Source: Prevotellaceae bacterium (GTDB taxonomy: Bacteria; Bacteroidota; Bacteroidia; Bacteroidales; UBA932). From it: a DNA stretch of 5,926 nt. Both the position numbers and the translations under genes were made by a program. Below, one piece after another: positions 1 to 5,656 of the stretch. The stretch covers positions 1 through 5,926 of the forward strand of contig JAITKG010000056.1 of NCBI GenBank assembly GCA_031278495.1, in the 5' to 3' direction. Position 1 is the stretch's first letter; each line of letters opens with the position of its first letter. The notes below the pieces were generated by a model. The model was not told the origin of the DNA, did no database searches, and worked only from the letters and a program-made list of their open reading frames with translations.

Positions 1-75
1 TGAGTTAATGATAAGTATGGATAGATGATAAGTTAAATAGCCGCTAACACAGCGTTTTTACAACCGCTAAACTTC

Positions 76-112
76 GTTGCGCCATGTCCCCTGTAGGGTT
101 TCATCGCGCAAC
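76..112. repeat. Composite hairpin, 7-bp GC-rich stem
   Basis: GTTGCGC at 76-82 is the exact reverse complement of GCGCAAC at 106-112. The 23-base loop contains a second small stem, CCC (89-91) with GGG (96-98) around TGTA. To its left, AGCG (minus strand, 69-66 and 45-42) flanks a single CGCT (54-51), so two short alternative hairpins are possible. No function is assigned. The compact, relatively GC-rich block in AT-rich DNA would fit a dispersed repeat or the 3' part of a structured RNA. Confidence 0.45.
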
Positions 113-146
113 CATGAAAAAATAAAAATGTTCTCGAAACAGGTAA

Positions 147-174
147 AACAGGGGAAAAAAATAAAGCCCCTGTT
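147..174 (-). terminator. Possible terminator hairpin for leftward transcript
   Basis: AACAGGGG (147-154) pairs perfectly with CCCCTGTT (167-174) around a 12-base A-rich loop. Read on the minus strand, the loop is a U-rich tract and only a short U stretch follows the 3' arm, so it is not a textbook intrinsic terminator. It is the first compact GC-rich hairpin to the left of the candidate RNA at 191-296 and could mark its 3' end. The call rests on position and structure only. Confidence 0.3.
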
Positions 175-190
175 CTCCGCCCAGTAGTTT

Positions 191-296
191 TCCTTACACC
201 CCTACTGTACGGCAAAGGTGCTCACACACCACGACAGAGGCTTTGCCTTCGGTGTGTGAGCACCTGTTTGGTTTTTAAACCATGTATGTGTAAGGA
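191..296 (-). ncRNA. Candidate structured small RNA (unnamed)
   Basis: Read on the minus strand, a closing stem forms between TCCTTACAC (296 to 288) and GTGTAAGGA (199 to 191), 9 perfect pairs. Inside it lies a perfect 15-bp stem (265 to 251 with 230 to 216). The 20-base apical loop contains GGCAAA (247 to 242), which can pair either locally (AGGC/GCCT) or with TTTGCC at 216 to 211, just 3' of the long stem, giving a pseudoknot. A small hairpin GGTT-TAAA-AACC (281 to 270) lies on the 5' side. The promoter match at 300-332 predicts a start near 295, at the base of the closing stem. I do not recognise a named RNA family. A 6S-like or other regulatory RNA is conceivable, but length and sequence give no proof. 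The 3' end may be at 191 or at the hairpin at 147-174. Confidence 0.42.
216..265. repeat. Perfect 15-bp inverted repeat, 20-bp spacer
   Basis: AGGTGCTCACACACC at 216-230 is the exact reverse complement of 251-265. The spacer holds a further AGGC (238-241) / GCCT (245-248) mini-stem around TTT. A perfect 15-bp arm pair at this spacing is very unlikely by chance in this window. It could be a transcribed stem (see 191-296), a terminator for something on the plus strand (a T-rich run follows at 266-276), or a repeat element. The minus-strand RNA reading is favoured because of the adjacent promoter match. Confidence 0.8.
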
Positions 297-299
297 GTG

Positions 300-332
300 C
301 AAAAATACAAAAAAAATATAATACAATGCAAA
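300..332 (-). promoter_or_regulatory. Bacteroidota-type promoter firing leftward
   Basis: On the minus strand TTTG (332 to 329) is followed after 21 nt by TATTTTTG (307 to 300), an exact match to the -7 consensus TAnnTTTG of the primary sigma factor of this phylum. The predicted start is about 4-6 nt further, near 294-296. No protein gene follows to the left, which is the main reason to suspect a non-coding transcript. The surrounding AT richness makes chance matches easier. Confidence 0.45.
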
Positions 333-374
333 TTAAATTAAAGTGGCTGCAAATACAAGTTTTTTTAATAGAAG

Positions 375-400
375 TAACGGCGCATGAAAACGGCGCGTTA
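375..400. repeat. Bulged hairpin TAACG/CGTTA
   Basis: TAACG (375-379) pairs with CGTTA (396-400). After one bulged base a further GCGC-type stem of three to four pairs continues inward, leaving a short loop around 384-392. No U-tract of note follows on the minus strand, so it is a poor terminator for lspA, although it lies about 235 bp downstream of that gene. Nearby TGGCTGCA occurs twice in direct orientation (344-351 and 401-408). Confidence 0.4.
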
Positions 401-574
401 TGGCTGCACTTACTTTTTGTGGCTGTATTCCGGCAGGCAACCTGAATTTTGGAATCTTTGAATTTTGAAATTTTTAAATCTAAAGCCGTCAAAATGGCTA
501 AGAGCATAAATATCGGGAGTAATGATAAAAACTTTTTTAATACAACAAAAAAAATTTTAGGGGAATAGGATGCG

Positions 575-584
575 TTGCCGGCAA
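575..584. repeat. 10-bp perfect palindrome TTGCCGGCAA
   Basis: TTGCCGGCAA is its own reverse complement and stands out as GC-rich within AT-rich DNA, 49 bp beyond the lspA stop. It overlaps an alternative stem, GCAAT with ATTGC around TTTT on the minus strand. It could be a protein-binding site or part of the mRNA 3' end, and chance cannot be excluded. Confidence 0.3.
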
Positions 585-632
585 TAAAAATTGCATTTGG
601 TACTTGAATCTGCGGAATAGACACAGTAATTT

Positions 633-1292
633 TCAAATATGGGAATCAAGAACGGTGCGCTTGCCGTCTTCTTCGCCCGTCAGTGTTTCATTGCCGGGCT
701 GTGCTTTCCGGGTAGCAAAGAACCGCCGCTGGAACAGCAGCAAATAGAAAATGCCGGTAGTAATTGCCGTATCGGCAATATTGAAAATGGGGCGGAAAAA
801 CAAAGGGTCGCCCGCCGTGTCTTTAATAATGGGAAAGTACAGCATATCTACCACCTTCCCATGCAGGAACGAAGCATAGCCGCCGCTTTCCGGCAAGAAC
901 GCCGCTATTTGCCCGTAAGAATGGTCAAACAGCAAGCCATAAAATAAACTGTCGATGATATTCCCCGCCGCGCCGGCAAGGATAAGCGATAACCCAACCA
1001 TTACGCCGCGCGGCGTGGCAGGCAGGCGGCTTAATTTAACCAAATAAAAACTGATACAGATGACTAAAACAACACGGAATACGCTTAACAGCAATTTCCC
1101 CCAGTCGCCCCCAAAGGTCATACCGAACGCCATGCCGGGATTTTCGGTAAAGTGAATAATAAACCAGTCGCCGAATACGGCGAATTCCTGGTTCAGCGCC
1201 ATGTGCGTTTTTATCCAAATTTTTACAGCCTGGTCAATGGCGAGGACTGCGCCAATAATGATAACAGCTATTTTTCCGGGGGACGCCCTCAT
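633..1292 (-). CDS. lspA: Lipoprotein signal peptidase (signal peptidase II)
   Basis: LspA is the inner-membrane aspartyl protease that removes the signal peptide from prolipoproteins after diacylglyceryl transfer. With the ATG at 1292 the protein has 219 residues. Family landmarks are present: an N-terminal membrane segment with a conserved Asp (LAIDQAVK, D20), the ENPGMAFG box (N51), GAAGNIIDS with one catalytic Asp (D114), and FNIADTAIT with the second (D174). Four hydrophobic segments fit the usual topology. A stretch of about 50 residues between the two catalytic motifs, including GKVVDMLYFPII, is longer than in E. coli and, from recall, is usual in Bacteroidota. A frame extension to a TTG at 1319 adds nine residues before MRASPGKIAV, but the ATG puts the start right before the first membrane segment. 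The start lies 30 bp after the dksA stop, so the two are probably co-transcribed. The last 30 or so residues are hydrophilic and variable. Confidence 0.95.
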   Translation of the reverse strand: MRASPGKIAVIIIGAVLAIDQAVKIWIKTHMALNQEFAVFGDWFIIHFTENPGMAFGMTFGGDWGKLLLSVFRVVLVICISFYLVKLSRLPATPRGVMVGLSLILAGAAGNIIDSLFYGLLFDHSYGQIAAFLPESGGYASFLHGKVVDMLYFPIIKDTAGDPLFFRPIFNIADTAITTGIFYLLLFQRRFFATRKAQPGNETLTGEEDGKRTVLDSHI

Positions 1293-1322
1293 TGAATGTA
1301 GCGGTTTTACGGTATGCAATAC

Positions 1323-1712
1323 TTATCTTCCTTTAGCTTCAATGCTCAGTGTAGCGTGCGGCACAGAAAGCAAGCGTTCTTTCGGGATGAGTTTACCGGT
1401 TTCGCGGCAAATGCCATACGTTTTATTTTCAATACGGATTAAAGCGGCTTCCAACGAGCGTATGAACTTCTGTTGGCGCAACGCCAGTTGCCCGGCTTCT
1501 TCCTTCGATAATGCCGATGCGCCTTCTTCCAATACATTAAATGTCGGCGCGGTGTCTTCGGTATCATTGCCGCCCGTATTGTTTACGCTGGACACAAGCT
1601 GTTCAAAATCGCGTTTGGATTTTTCCAGTTTTGCAAGGATCAATTTTCTAAACACTTGTAATTCCTTATCGCTGTAACGAAGTTTTTCTTTCAGGTCGTT
1701 TGTTTTTGCCAT
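1323..1712 (-). CDS. TraR/DksA-family transcriptional regulator, Bacteroidota type
   Basis: The 129-residue protein has the DksA architecture: a helical N-terminal half (about 8-90) that would form the coiled coil entering the RNA polymerase secondary channel, with an acidic tip around NDTEDTAP (49-56), then a C-terminal zinc-finger fold region (YGICRETGKLIPKERLLSVP, 99-118). Only one cysteine (C102) remains where classical DksA has four zinc ligands. This Cys-poor form with GKLIPKERL is, from recall, typical of Bacteroidota homologues and not damage. DksA modulates initiation together with ppGpp in Proteobacteria; whether this form does so is inference. The ATG at 1712 has a Shine-Dalgarno-like AGGAGA 8 bases upstream. 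It lies 76 bp after ileS, has its own promoter match, and is followed closely by lspA. Confidence 0.92.
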   Translation of the reverse strand: MAKTNDLKEKLRYSDKELQVFRKLILAKLEKSKRDFEQLVSSVNNTGGNDTEDTAPTFNVLEEGASALSKEEAGQLALRQQKFIRSLEAALIRIENKTYGICRETGKLIPKERLLSVPHATLSIEAKGR

Positions 1713-1720
1713 AATCTGTT

Positions 1721-1726
1721 TCTCCT
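1721..1726 (-). promoter_or_regulatory. Shine-Dalgarno-like site of the dksA gene
   Basis: AGGAGA on the minus strand ends 8 bases before the ATG at 1712. Strong anti-SD matches are uncommon before Bacteroidota genes, so this one helps fix the start. The ileS ATG has only a close, weaker AGGAAAG (5222 to 5216), and lspA shows none. Confidence 0.6.
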
Positions 1727-1740
1727 AAAATTTGAGTTTG

Positions 1741-1772
1741 CGAAGATAGTTTTTTTTTATGAATTCTGCAAC
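1741..1772 (-). promoter_or_regulatory. Promoter match for dksA-lspA
   Basis: On the minus strand GTTG (1772 to 1769) is followed after 20 nt by TATCTTCG (1748 to 1741), one mismatch from TAnnTTTG. The predicted start near 1736 would leave a leader of about 24 nt before the dksA ATG. There is no clear terminator between ileS (stop at 1789) and this promoter, so dksA-lspA probably receives both read-through and its own transcription. Confidence 0.55.
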
Positions 1773-1788
1773 CTTTCTTTATCCGGCG

Positions 1789-4700
1789 TTATATTTTTTC
1801 TACTTTTATTTTCACGTAGATGTCTTCGACTTCCACTGCCACGCCGTCCGGACACTCGGGAACAAGGCGGATAGCGGTAGCGAGGGTTTGCGTAGCAATC
1901 AGGTCGCGGAAGCCCTCCACTGCGCCGGCGACGCCGGGTTGCTGTTCGATAGCAATATCAATTTTATCCACCACGTCAAACCCGCTTTCCTTGCGCAGGT
2001 TTTGGATGCGGTTGATGAGTTCGCGGGCAATGCCTTCGTGGCGGAGCGTTTCGGTAACCGTTATGTCCAGCGCCACAGTGAGCGCACCTTCCGACGCTAC
2101 TAACCAGCCGGGCAAATCTTCCGAAATGATTTCCACGTCTTCTTTCTGTAGCGACACTTCGCCCGACGGCAGCGCAAACGTATAAACGGCGGCGCTTTCC
2201 ACGCTGTTGATTTGTTCTTGGGTAAAAGCGGCTATGGCGGCGGCGATTTCTTTCATCCGGCTGCCGTATTTTTTGCCCAGTGTTTTGAAATTGGGTTTTA
2301 TTTTTTTCACGATAACGCCGGTGGCGTCCGTCAGGAATGCGAGTTCTTTCACGTTCACTTCGGTTAGCACCAACTGTTTTACCGCTTCCAACTGTTCCCG
2401 CATGGCAGCGTCCAGCGCCGGAATCATTATTTTTGAAAGCGGCTGCCGCACTTTGATATTTACCTTGCGGCGCAATGCCAGCGTCATTGACGATGCGCGC
2501 TGCGCAAGCTCCATCTGCTTTTCAAGGGCAGCGTCAATCAACGACGCATTGCACTCCGGAAATAGCGTGTGGTGCACCGACGCTGCGGCATGCCGCCCGG
2601 TAATGGCGTTGAGGTCGCAGAACAAACGTTCCATGAAGAACGGCGCTATTGGCGCAGCCAGTTGCGATACGGTTTCCAGGCAAGTATACAGCGTCTGGTA
2701 AGCCGCCAGTTTATCGGCTGTCATCCCGCCGCCCCAGAAACGCTTCCGGTTAAGGCGCACGTACCAATTGCTGAGATGGCTGCACACAAAGTCCTGTATC
2801 TTGCGTCCGGCAAGGGTTACATCATAGTCTTCATACGCGGCGTCCACGTCTTTTACCAGCGTATGGAGCAGCGAAATAATCCACCGGTCAATTTCGGGGC
2901 GTTCCGCTATGGGCGTTTCCGGCTCCGTGCCGGCGTAGTTATCGACATTGGCGTACAGGGCAAAGAAAGAATAGGTATTGTAGAGCGTGCCGAAAAATTT
3001 ACGGCGCGCTTCGTCCACGCCTTCGGGGTCGAATTTCAGGTTATCCCACGGTGCGGCGTTGGTCAGCATATACCAGCGCAGGGCGTCGGAGCCAAATTGT
3101 TCAATAGTAGCAAAAGGATCAACGCTATTGCCCAACCGTTTCGACATCTTGTTGCCATTCTTGTCAAGCACCAGCCCGTTGGAAATCACATTCCGGAACG
3201 CCACCGAGCCTTTGACCATGGCGCTAATGGCGTGCAGCGTGAAAAACCATCCGCGCGTCTGGTCGACGCCTTCCGAAATAAAATCGGCAGGATAGGCTGT
3301 GCCGTTGTCCACCGGCAGGGTATTTTCAAAAGGATAATGTACCTGCGCAAAAGGCATGGCGCCGGAATCGAACCACACGTCAATAAGGTCGGCTTCGCGC
3401 TTCATCGGGCGGCGGCTGGGGGAAACAAGGATAATGTTATCCACAAACGGGCGGTGCAGGTCAATGTGCGCATAATTTTCATCGGAATAGTCGTCCGGCT
3501 TGAACGCCGCCAGCGGGTTTGACGGCATGTAGCCGGCAGCAACGGATTTTTCTATTTCCGCAAAAAGTTCTGCGACCGAGCCGATACATATTTCTTCGCT
3601 GCCGTCGCTGGTACGCCAGACGGGTAGGGGCGTTCCCCAGTAGCGGCTGCGCGAAAGATTCCAGTCTTGCAGGTTTTCCAGCCATTTGCCGAAACGTCCC
3701 GTGCCGGTGGATTGCGGTTTCCAGTTAATCGTATTATTCAATGCTATCATTTCCTCGCGGCAGGCGGTGGTTTTAACAAACCAGCTATCTAACGGGTAAT
3801 ACAGCACCGGCTTGTCCGTCCGCCAACAATGCGGATACGAGTGCACATACTTTTCGATTTTAAATGCGCTGCCGGATTGTTTCAACAGCACGCACAAATC
3901 TACATCCAGCGTTGGGTCGGCAGGAGAGAGGCGCGGGTCGTATTCATTTTTCACATACCGTCCCGCCCATTCCTCGTACAATGCCCCGTTCATATTATGT
4001 TTCACAAAATCGCCGTCAAGTTCGTCGAGCAGGTAAAATTTCCCGGTCAGGTCTACCATGGGGCGTTTATTCCCGTTTTTGTCTACCAGCAACAGCGGCG
4101 GGATGCCGTGCTGGCGGGCGGCGCGGTCGTCGTCAGCGCCGAAAGTCGGGGCGATATGCACGATACCGGTGCCGTCGGCGGTAGTCACAAAGTCGCCCGT
4201 GATGACGCGGAACGCCGCCCCGTCCGGGCGAACCCAGGGGAAAAGCTGCTCGTATTCCACGCCCGCCAGATCGGCGCCGCAGCATTCGGACACTACCCGG
4301 TATGGAATATTTTTATCCCCCGCCCGGTATTCCTCCAACTGCCGCCCGGCATTGGCAGGATGAAAGTATGCGGGCAATAAATCCTTTGCCAGCGCCGCCG
4401 TCATAGGCGCGCCGGTATAGGGATTAAACGTCTGCACGAATACATAGCGGATAGCTGCGCCGACCGCCAGCGCAGTATTCGACGGCAATGTCCACGGCGT
4501 GGTTGTCCATGCGAGCAGGAAAGTATCGCCCCATGCCGGTAGCGCGGCGTGGGCAGGCAGCTTTTTTACCTTGAACTGCGCCACGCACGCCGTATCCTTC
4601 ACATCGCGGTAGCAGCCGGGCTGGTTCAGTTCGTGCGTACTTAGCCCCGTGCCCGCCGCCGGCGAATACGGTTGAATCGTATAGCCCTTATATAACAGTT

Positions 4701-5214
4701 GCCGCTCGTAGAGTTGTTTTAACAGGTACCACAACGACTCAATATAGCGGTTATCGCACGTAACGTACGGCTGCTGCATGTCCACCCAGTAGCCCATGCG
4801 CCGCGTGAGGTCTTCCCATTCCTTCGTATATTTCATCACTTCCTTGCGGCATGTGGCGTTATAATCTTCGACTGAAATTTTTTTCCCGATATCATCTTTC
4901 GTGATGCCCAACATTTTTTCTACGGCAAGTTCCACCGGCAGCCCGTGCGTATCCCAGCCCGCCTTGCGGTTAACCAAAAAACCCTTTTGTGTTTTATAGC
5001 GGCAAAACACGTCCTTGATAGCGCGCGCCATCACGTGGTGAATGCCCGGCATGCCATTTGCCGACGGCGGTCCTTCATAAAAAATAAACGCCGGGCAGTC
5101 TTTGCGCAGTTGCAGCGACTGTTTAAACGTATCTTCCTTTTCCCACCGCTCCAACACTTCGCGGTTGATAGCGGCAAGGTCTAATTGCTTATACTCATTA
5201 AATTTTCGGCTCAT
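1789..5214 (-). CDS. ileS: Isoleucine--tRNA ligase, type 2 with GXHH signature
   Basis: This cytoplasmic class I synthetase activates isoleucine with ATP, loads tRNA-Ile, and edits valine. The frame is intact, with 1141 residues, the usual size for the phylum. In order: catalytic signature PPSANGMPGIHH (49-60), where HxGH is replaced by G57-I-H-H60; KAGWDTHGLPVE (84-95); CP1 editing domain with TTTPWTLPSN (237-246) and GTGIVHIAPTFGADDD (348-363) carrying the conserved Asp cluster; WNLSRSRYWGTPLPVW (518-533); DVWFDSG (612-618); DQTRGWF (651-657); KMSKR (689-693); a helical anticodon-binding region (about 775-940); and a C-terminal part with HEGIARELINRIQNLRKESGF (1059-1079). No C-terminal CxxC zinc pairs are visible, consistent with an IleRS2/eukaryote-like enzyme. 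The GXHH swap is known for some IleRS2 enzymes and linked to mupirocin hyper-resistance. The start is the ATG at 5214 (MSRKFNEYKQLDL), about 22 nt downstream of the predicted transcription start. No T-box leader is present. Confidence 0.98.
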   Translation of the reverse strand: MSRKFNEYKQLDLAAINREVLERWEKEDTFKQSLQLRKDCPAFIFYEGPPSANGMPGIHHVMARAIKDVFCRYKTQKGFLVNRKAGWDTHGLPVELAVEKMLGITKDDIGKKISVEDYNATCRKEVMKYTKEWEDLTRRMGYWVDMQQPYVTCDNRYIESLWYLLKQLYERQLLYKGYTIQPYSPAAGTGLSTHELNQPGCYRDVKDTACVAQFKVKKLPAHAALPAWGDTFLLAWTTTPWTLPSNTALAVGAAIRYVFVQTFNPYTGAPMTAALAKDLLPAYFHPANAGRQLEEYRAGDKNIPYRVVSECCGADLAGVEYEQLFPWVRPDGAAFRVITGDFVTTADGTGIVHIAPTFGADDDRAARQHGIPPLLLVDKNGNKRPMVDLTGKFYLLDELDGDFVKHNMNGALYEEWAGRYVKNEYDPRLSPADPTLDVDLCVLLKQSGSAFKIEKYVHSYPHCWRTDKPVLYYPLDSWFVKTTACREEMIALNNTINWKPQSTGTGRFGKWLENLQDWNLSRSRYWGTPLPVWRTSDGSEEICIGSVAELFAEIEKSVAAGYMPSNPLAAFKPDDYSDENYAHIDLHRPFVDNIILVSPSRRPMKREADLIDVWFDSGAMPFAQVHYPFENTLPVDNGTAYPADFISEGVDQTRGWFFTLHAISAMVKGSVAFRNVISNGLVLDKNGNKMSKRLGNSVDPFATIEQFGSDALRWYMLTNAAPWDNLKFDPEGVDEARRKFFGTLYNTYSFFALYANVDNYAGTEPETPIAERPEIDRWIISLLHTLVKDVDAAYEDYDVTLAGRKIQDFVCSHLSNWYVRLNRKRFWGGGMTADKLAAYQTLYTCLETVSQLAAPIAPFFMERLFCDLNAITGRHAAASVHHTLFPECNASLIDAALEKQMELAQRASSMTLALRRKVNIKVRQPLSKIMIPALDAAMREQLEAVKQLVLTEVNVKELAFLTDATGVIVKKIKPNFKTLGKKYGSRMKEIAAAIAAFTQEQINSVESAAVYTFALPSGEVSLQKEDVEIISEDLPGWLVASEGALTVALDITVTETLRHEGIARELINRIQNLRKESGFDVVDKIDIAIEQQPGVAGAVEGFRDLIATQTLATAIRLVPECPDGVAVEVEDIYVKIKVEKI

Positions 5215-5240
5215 GCTTTCCTGTGTAAAAAAAATGTTTG

Positions 5241-5248
5241 CAAAGATA
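5241..5248 (-). promoter_or_regulatory. -7 promoter element of ileS
   Basis: TATCTTTG on the minus strand (5248 to 5241) exactly matches TAnnTTTG. The upstream -33 element is weak; GTTCG at 5269 to 5265 is the nearest candidate, with 16 nt spacing. The predicted start near 5236 leaves a leader of about 22 nt, too short for any riboswitch or T-box. Confidence 0.6.
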
Positions 5249-5315
5249 AAGAAAATTTACAGAACGAACGGGGCATAAGTTCCAGGTAAGTTCAAATAGT
5301 AAATGCAAAAAAAAA

Positions 5316-5346
5316 TTTGCAGATAAAAAATACTTCACTATATTTG
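5316..5346 (+). promoter_or_regulatory. Near-consensus rightward Bacteroidota promoter
   Basis: TTTG (5316-5319) is followed after 19 nt by TATATTTG (5339-5346), matching both elements and the preferred spacing of the phylum's housekeeping promoter. The predicted start is near 5351. The -33 element is the right half of an 18-bp symmetric sequence, TGCAAA-A-tract-TTTGCA (5304-5321). The first solid start codon to the right is at 5853, so this promoter makes either a leader of about 500 nt or a separate small transcript. Confidence 0.65.
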
Positions 5347-5378
5347 CAGCATCGTAAAGTTCATTTAAGTATTGAAAA

Positions 5379-5400
5379 GGCATATTGGGGGAAATATGCC
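5379..5400 (+). repeat. 8-bp hairpin near the start of the rightward transcript
   Basis: GGCATATT (5379-5386) pairs with AATATGCC (5393-5400) around GGGGGA. It lies about 28 nt after the predicted transcription start. A second weak stem, CCGG (5399-5402) with CCGG (5411-5414), overlaps its 3' edge. An ATG at 5396 lies in the 3' arm, so folding would hide it. Confidence 0.45.
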
Positions 5401-5449
5401 GGCTTTCATTCCGGTTAAAAAATTTAGACATTTTTACAATAAAGAATAA
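5396..5449 (+). CDS. Possible 17-residue leader peptide
   Basis: ATG at 5396 opens MPAFIPVKKFRHFYNKE, then TAA. A G-run (GGGGGAAAT) sits just upstream and the start codon lies in the 3' arm of the hairpin at 5379-5400, an arrangement seen in attenuator-type leaders. There is no known family, no comparative evidence and no run of a single regulatory amino acid. A chance ORF is the more likely explanation. Confidence 0.12.
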   Translation: MPAFIPVKKFRHFYNKE

Positions 5450-5464
5450 AGCCAAACTCCATTA

Positions 5465-5546
5465 GAAACGTGGATTTTTGCTTATTTTATTGTGGGTCGT
5501 CTAAAACCTTTTAACTGGTAAGTAAAGTTCACGTTTCGGTTTTTAG
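5465..5546 (+). other. Possible H-type pseudoknot in the leader
   Basis: GAAACGTG (5465-5472) pairs perfectly with CACGTTTC (5530-5537). CTAAAACC (5501-5508), inside that loop, pairs with GGTTTTTAG (5538-5546, one bulged T) directly adjacent to the first stem, so the two stems could stack as an H-type pseudoknot. The same GGTTTTTAGG also takes part in a competing hairpin, TTAGG (5543-5547) with CCTAA (5555-5559). Eight-base complements are expected at about this frequency by chance in a region this size, so the case rests on the arrangement. Confidence 0.25.
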
Positions 5547-5656
5547 GTTTTTTGCCTAACAAGGGAAAATAGAAAAAGAAAACATTCTATCTACATCCGG
5601 AACTTGAAACTGTAAAAAAATGGCAGCGAATAAAAAACGTAGCGAGGGGGGTGTTT

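Larger units (their letters stand above)
1..632. other. Long AT-rich non-coding region downstream of lspA
   Basis: No open frame here looks like a real protein. The minus-strand frames at 33-215 and 202-636 both depend on TTG starts, have no recognisable domain and read through strong hairpins. The stretch is rich in symmetry: a 9-bp direct repeat (8-16 and 25-33), CCGCTAA repeated at 41-47 and 64-70, a composite hairpin at 76-112, a hairpin at 147-174, a nested structure at 191-296, a bulged hairpin at 375-400, TGAATTTTG repeated at 443-451 and 459-467, and a 10-bp palindrome at 575-584. In many Bacteroidota another gene follows lspA directly; none is visible here. The region probably contains the 3' end of the lspA transcript plus a separate small RNA unit. 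Confidence 0.7.

Noticed and set aside
33..215. 60-codon minus-strand frame
   Set aside because: TTG start, no domain, and it reads through several hairpins; better explained as structured or repeated non-coding DNA.
453..460. Rightward promoter element AATCTTTG
   Set aside because: One mismatch from TAnnTTTG, no TTTG at a suitable distance upstream, and no rightward gene follows.
202..636. 144-codon minus-strand frame overlapping the lspA stop
   Set aside because: It depends on a TTG start, has low-complexity K/F/I-rich sequence typical of translated AT-rich DNA, runs through the 15-bp inverted repeat and a promoter match, and resembles no family I know.
1293..1319. Nine-residue N-terminal extension of LspA from a TTG start
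   Set aside because: The ATG at 1292 puts the protein start immediately before the first membrane segment as in homologues, and the extension HTVKPLHS shows no family similarity.
1713..1788. Intrinsic terminator between ileS and dksA
   Set aside because: The T-run at 1750-1758 belongs to the dksA promoter spacer and has no GC-rich hairpin in front of it on the minus strand.
2569..3522. 317-codon plus-strand frame inside ileS, with other long plus-strand frames at 1759-4380
   Set aside because: They are antisense shadows of a fully intact, motif-rich ileS; none has a recognisable domain or its own promoter context.
5215..5300. T-box or other amino-acid-responsive leader before ileS
   Set aside because: The -7 element lies only about 27 bp before the ATG, leaving a leader of about 22 nt with no T-box sequence or antiterminator fold.
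5198..5455. 85-codon minus-strand frame upstream of ileS
   Set aside because: It spans the ileS promoter and overlaps the ileS start out of frame; its composition is that of translated AT-rich DNA.
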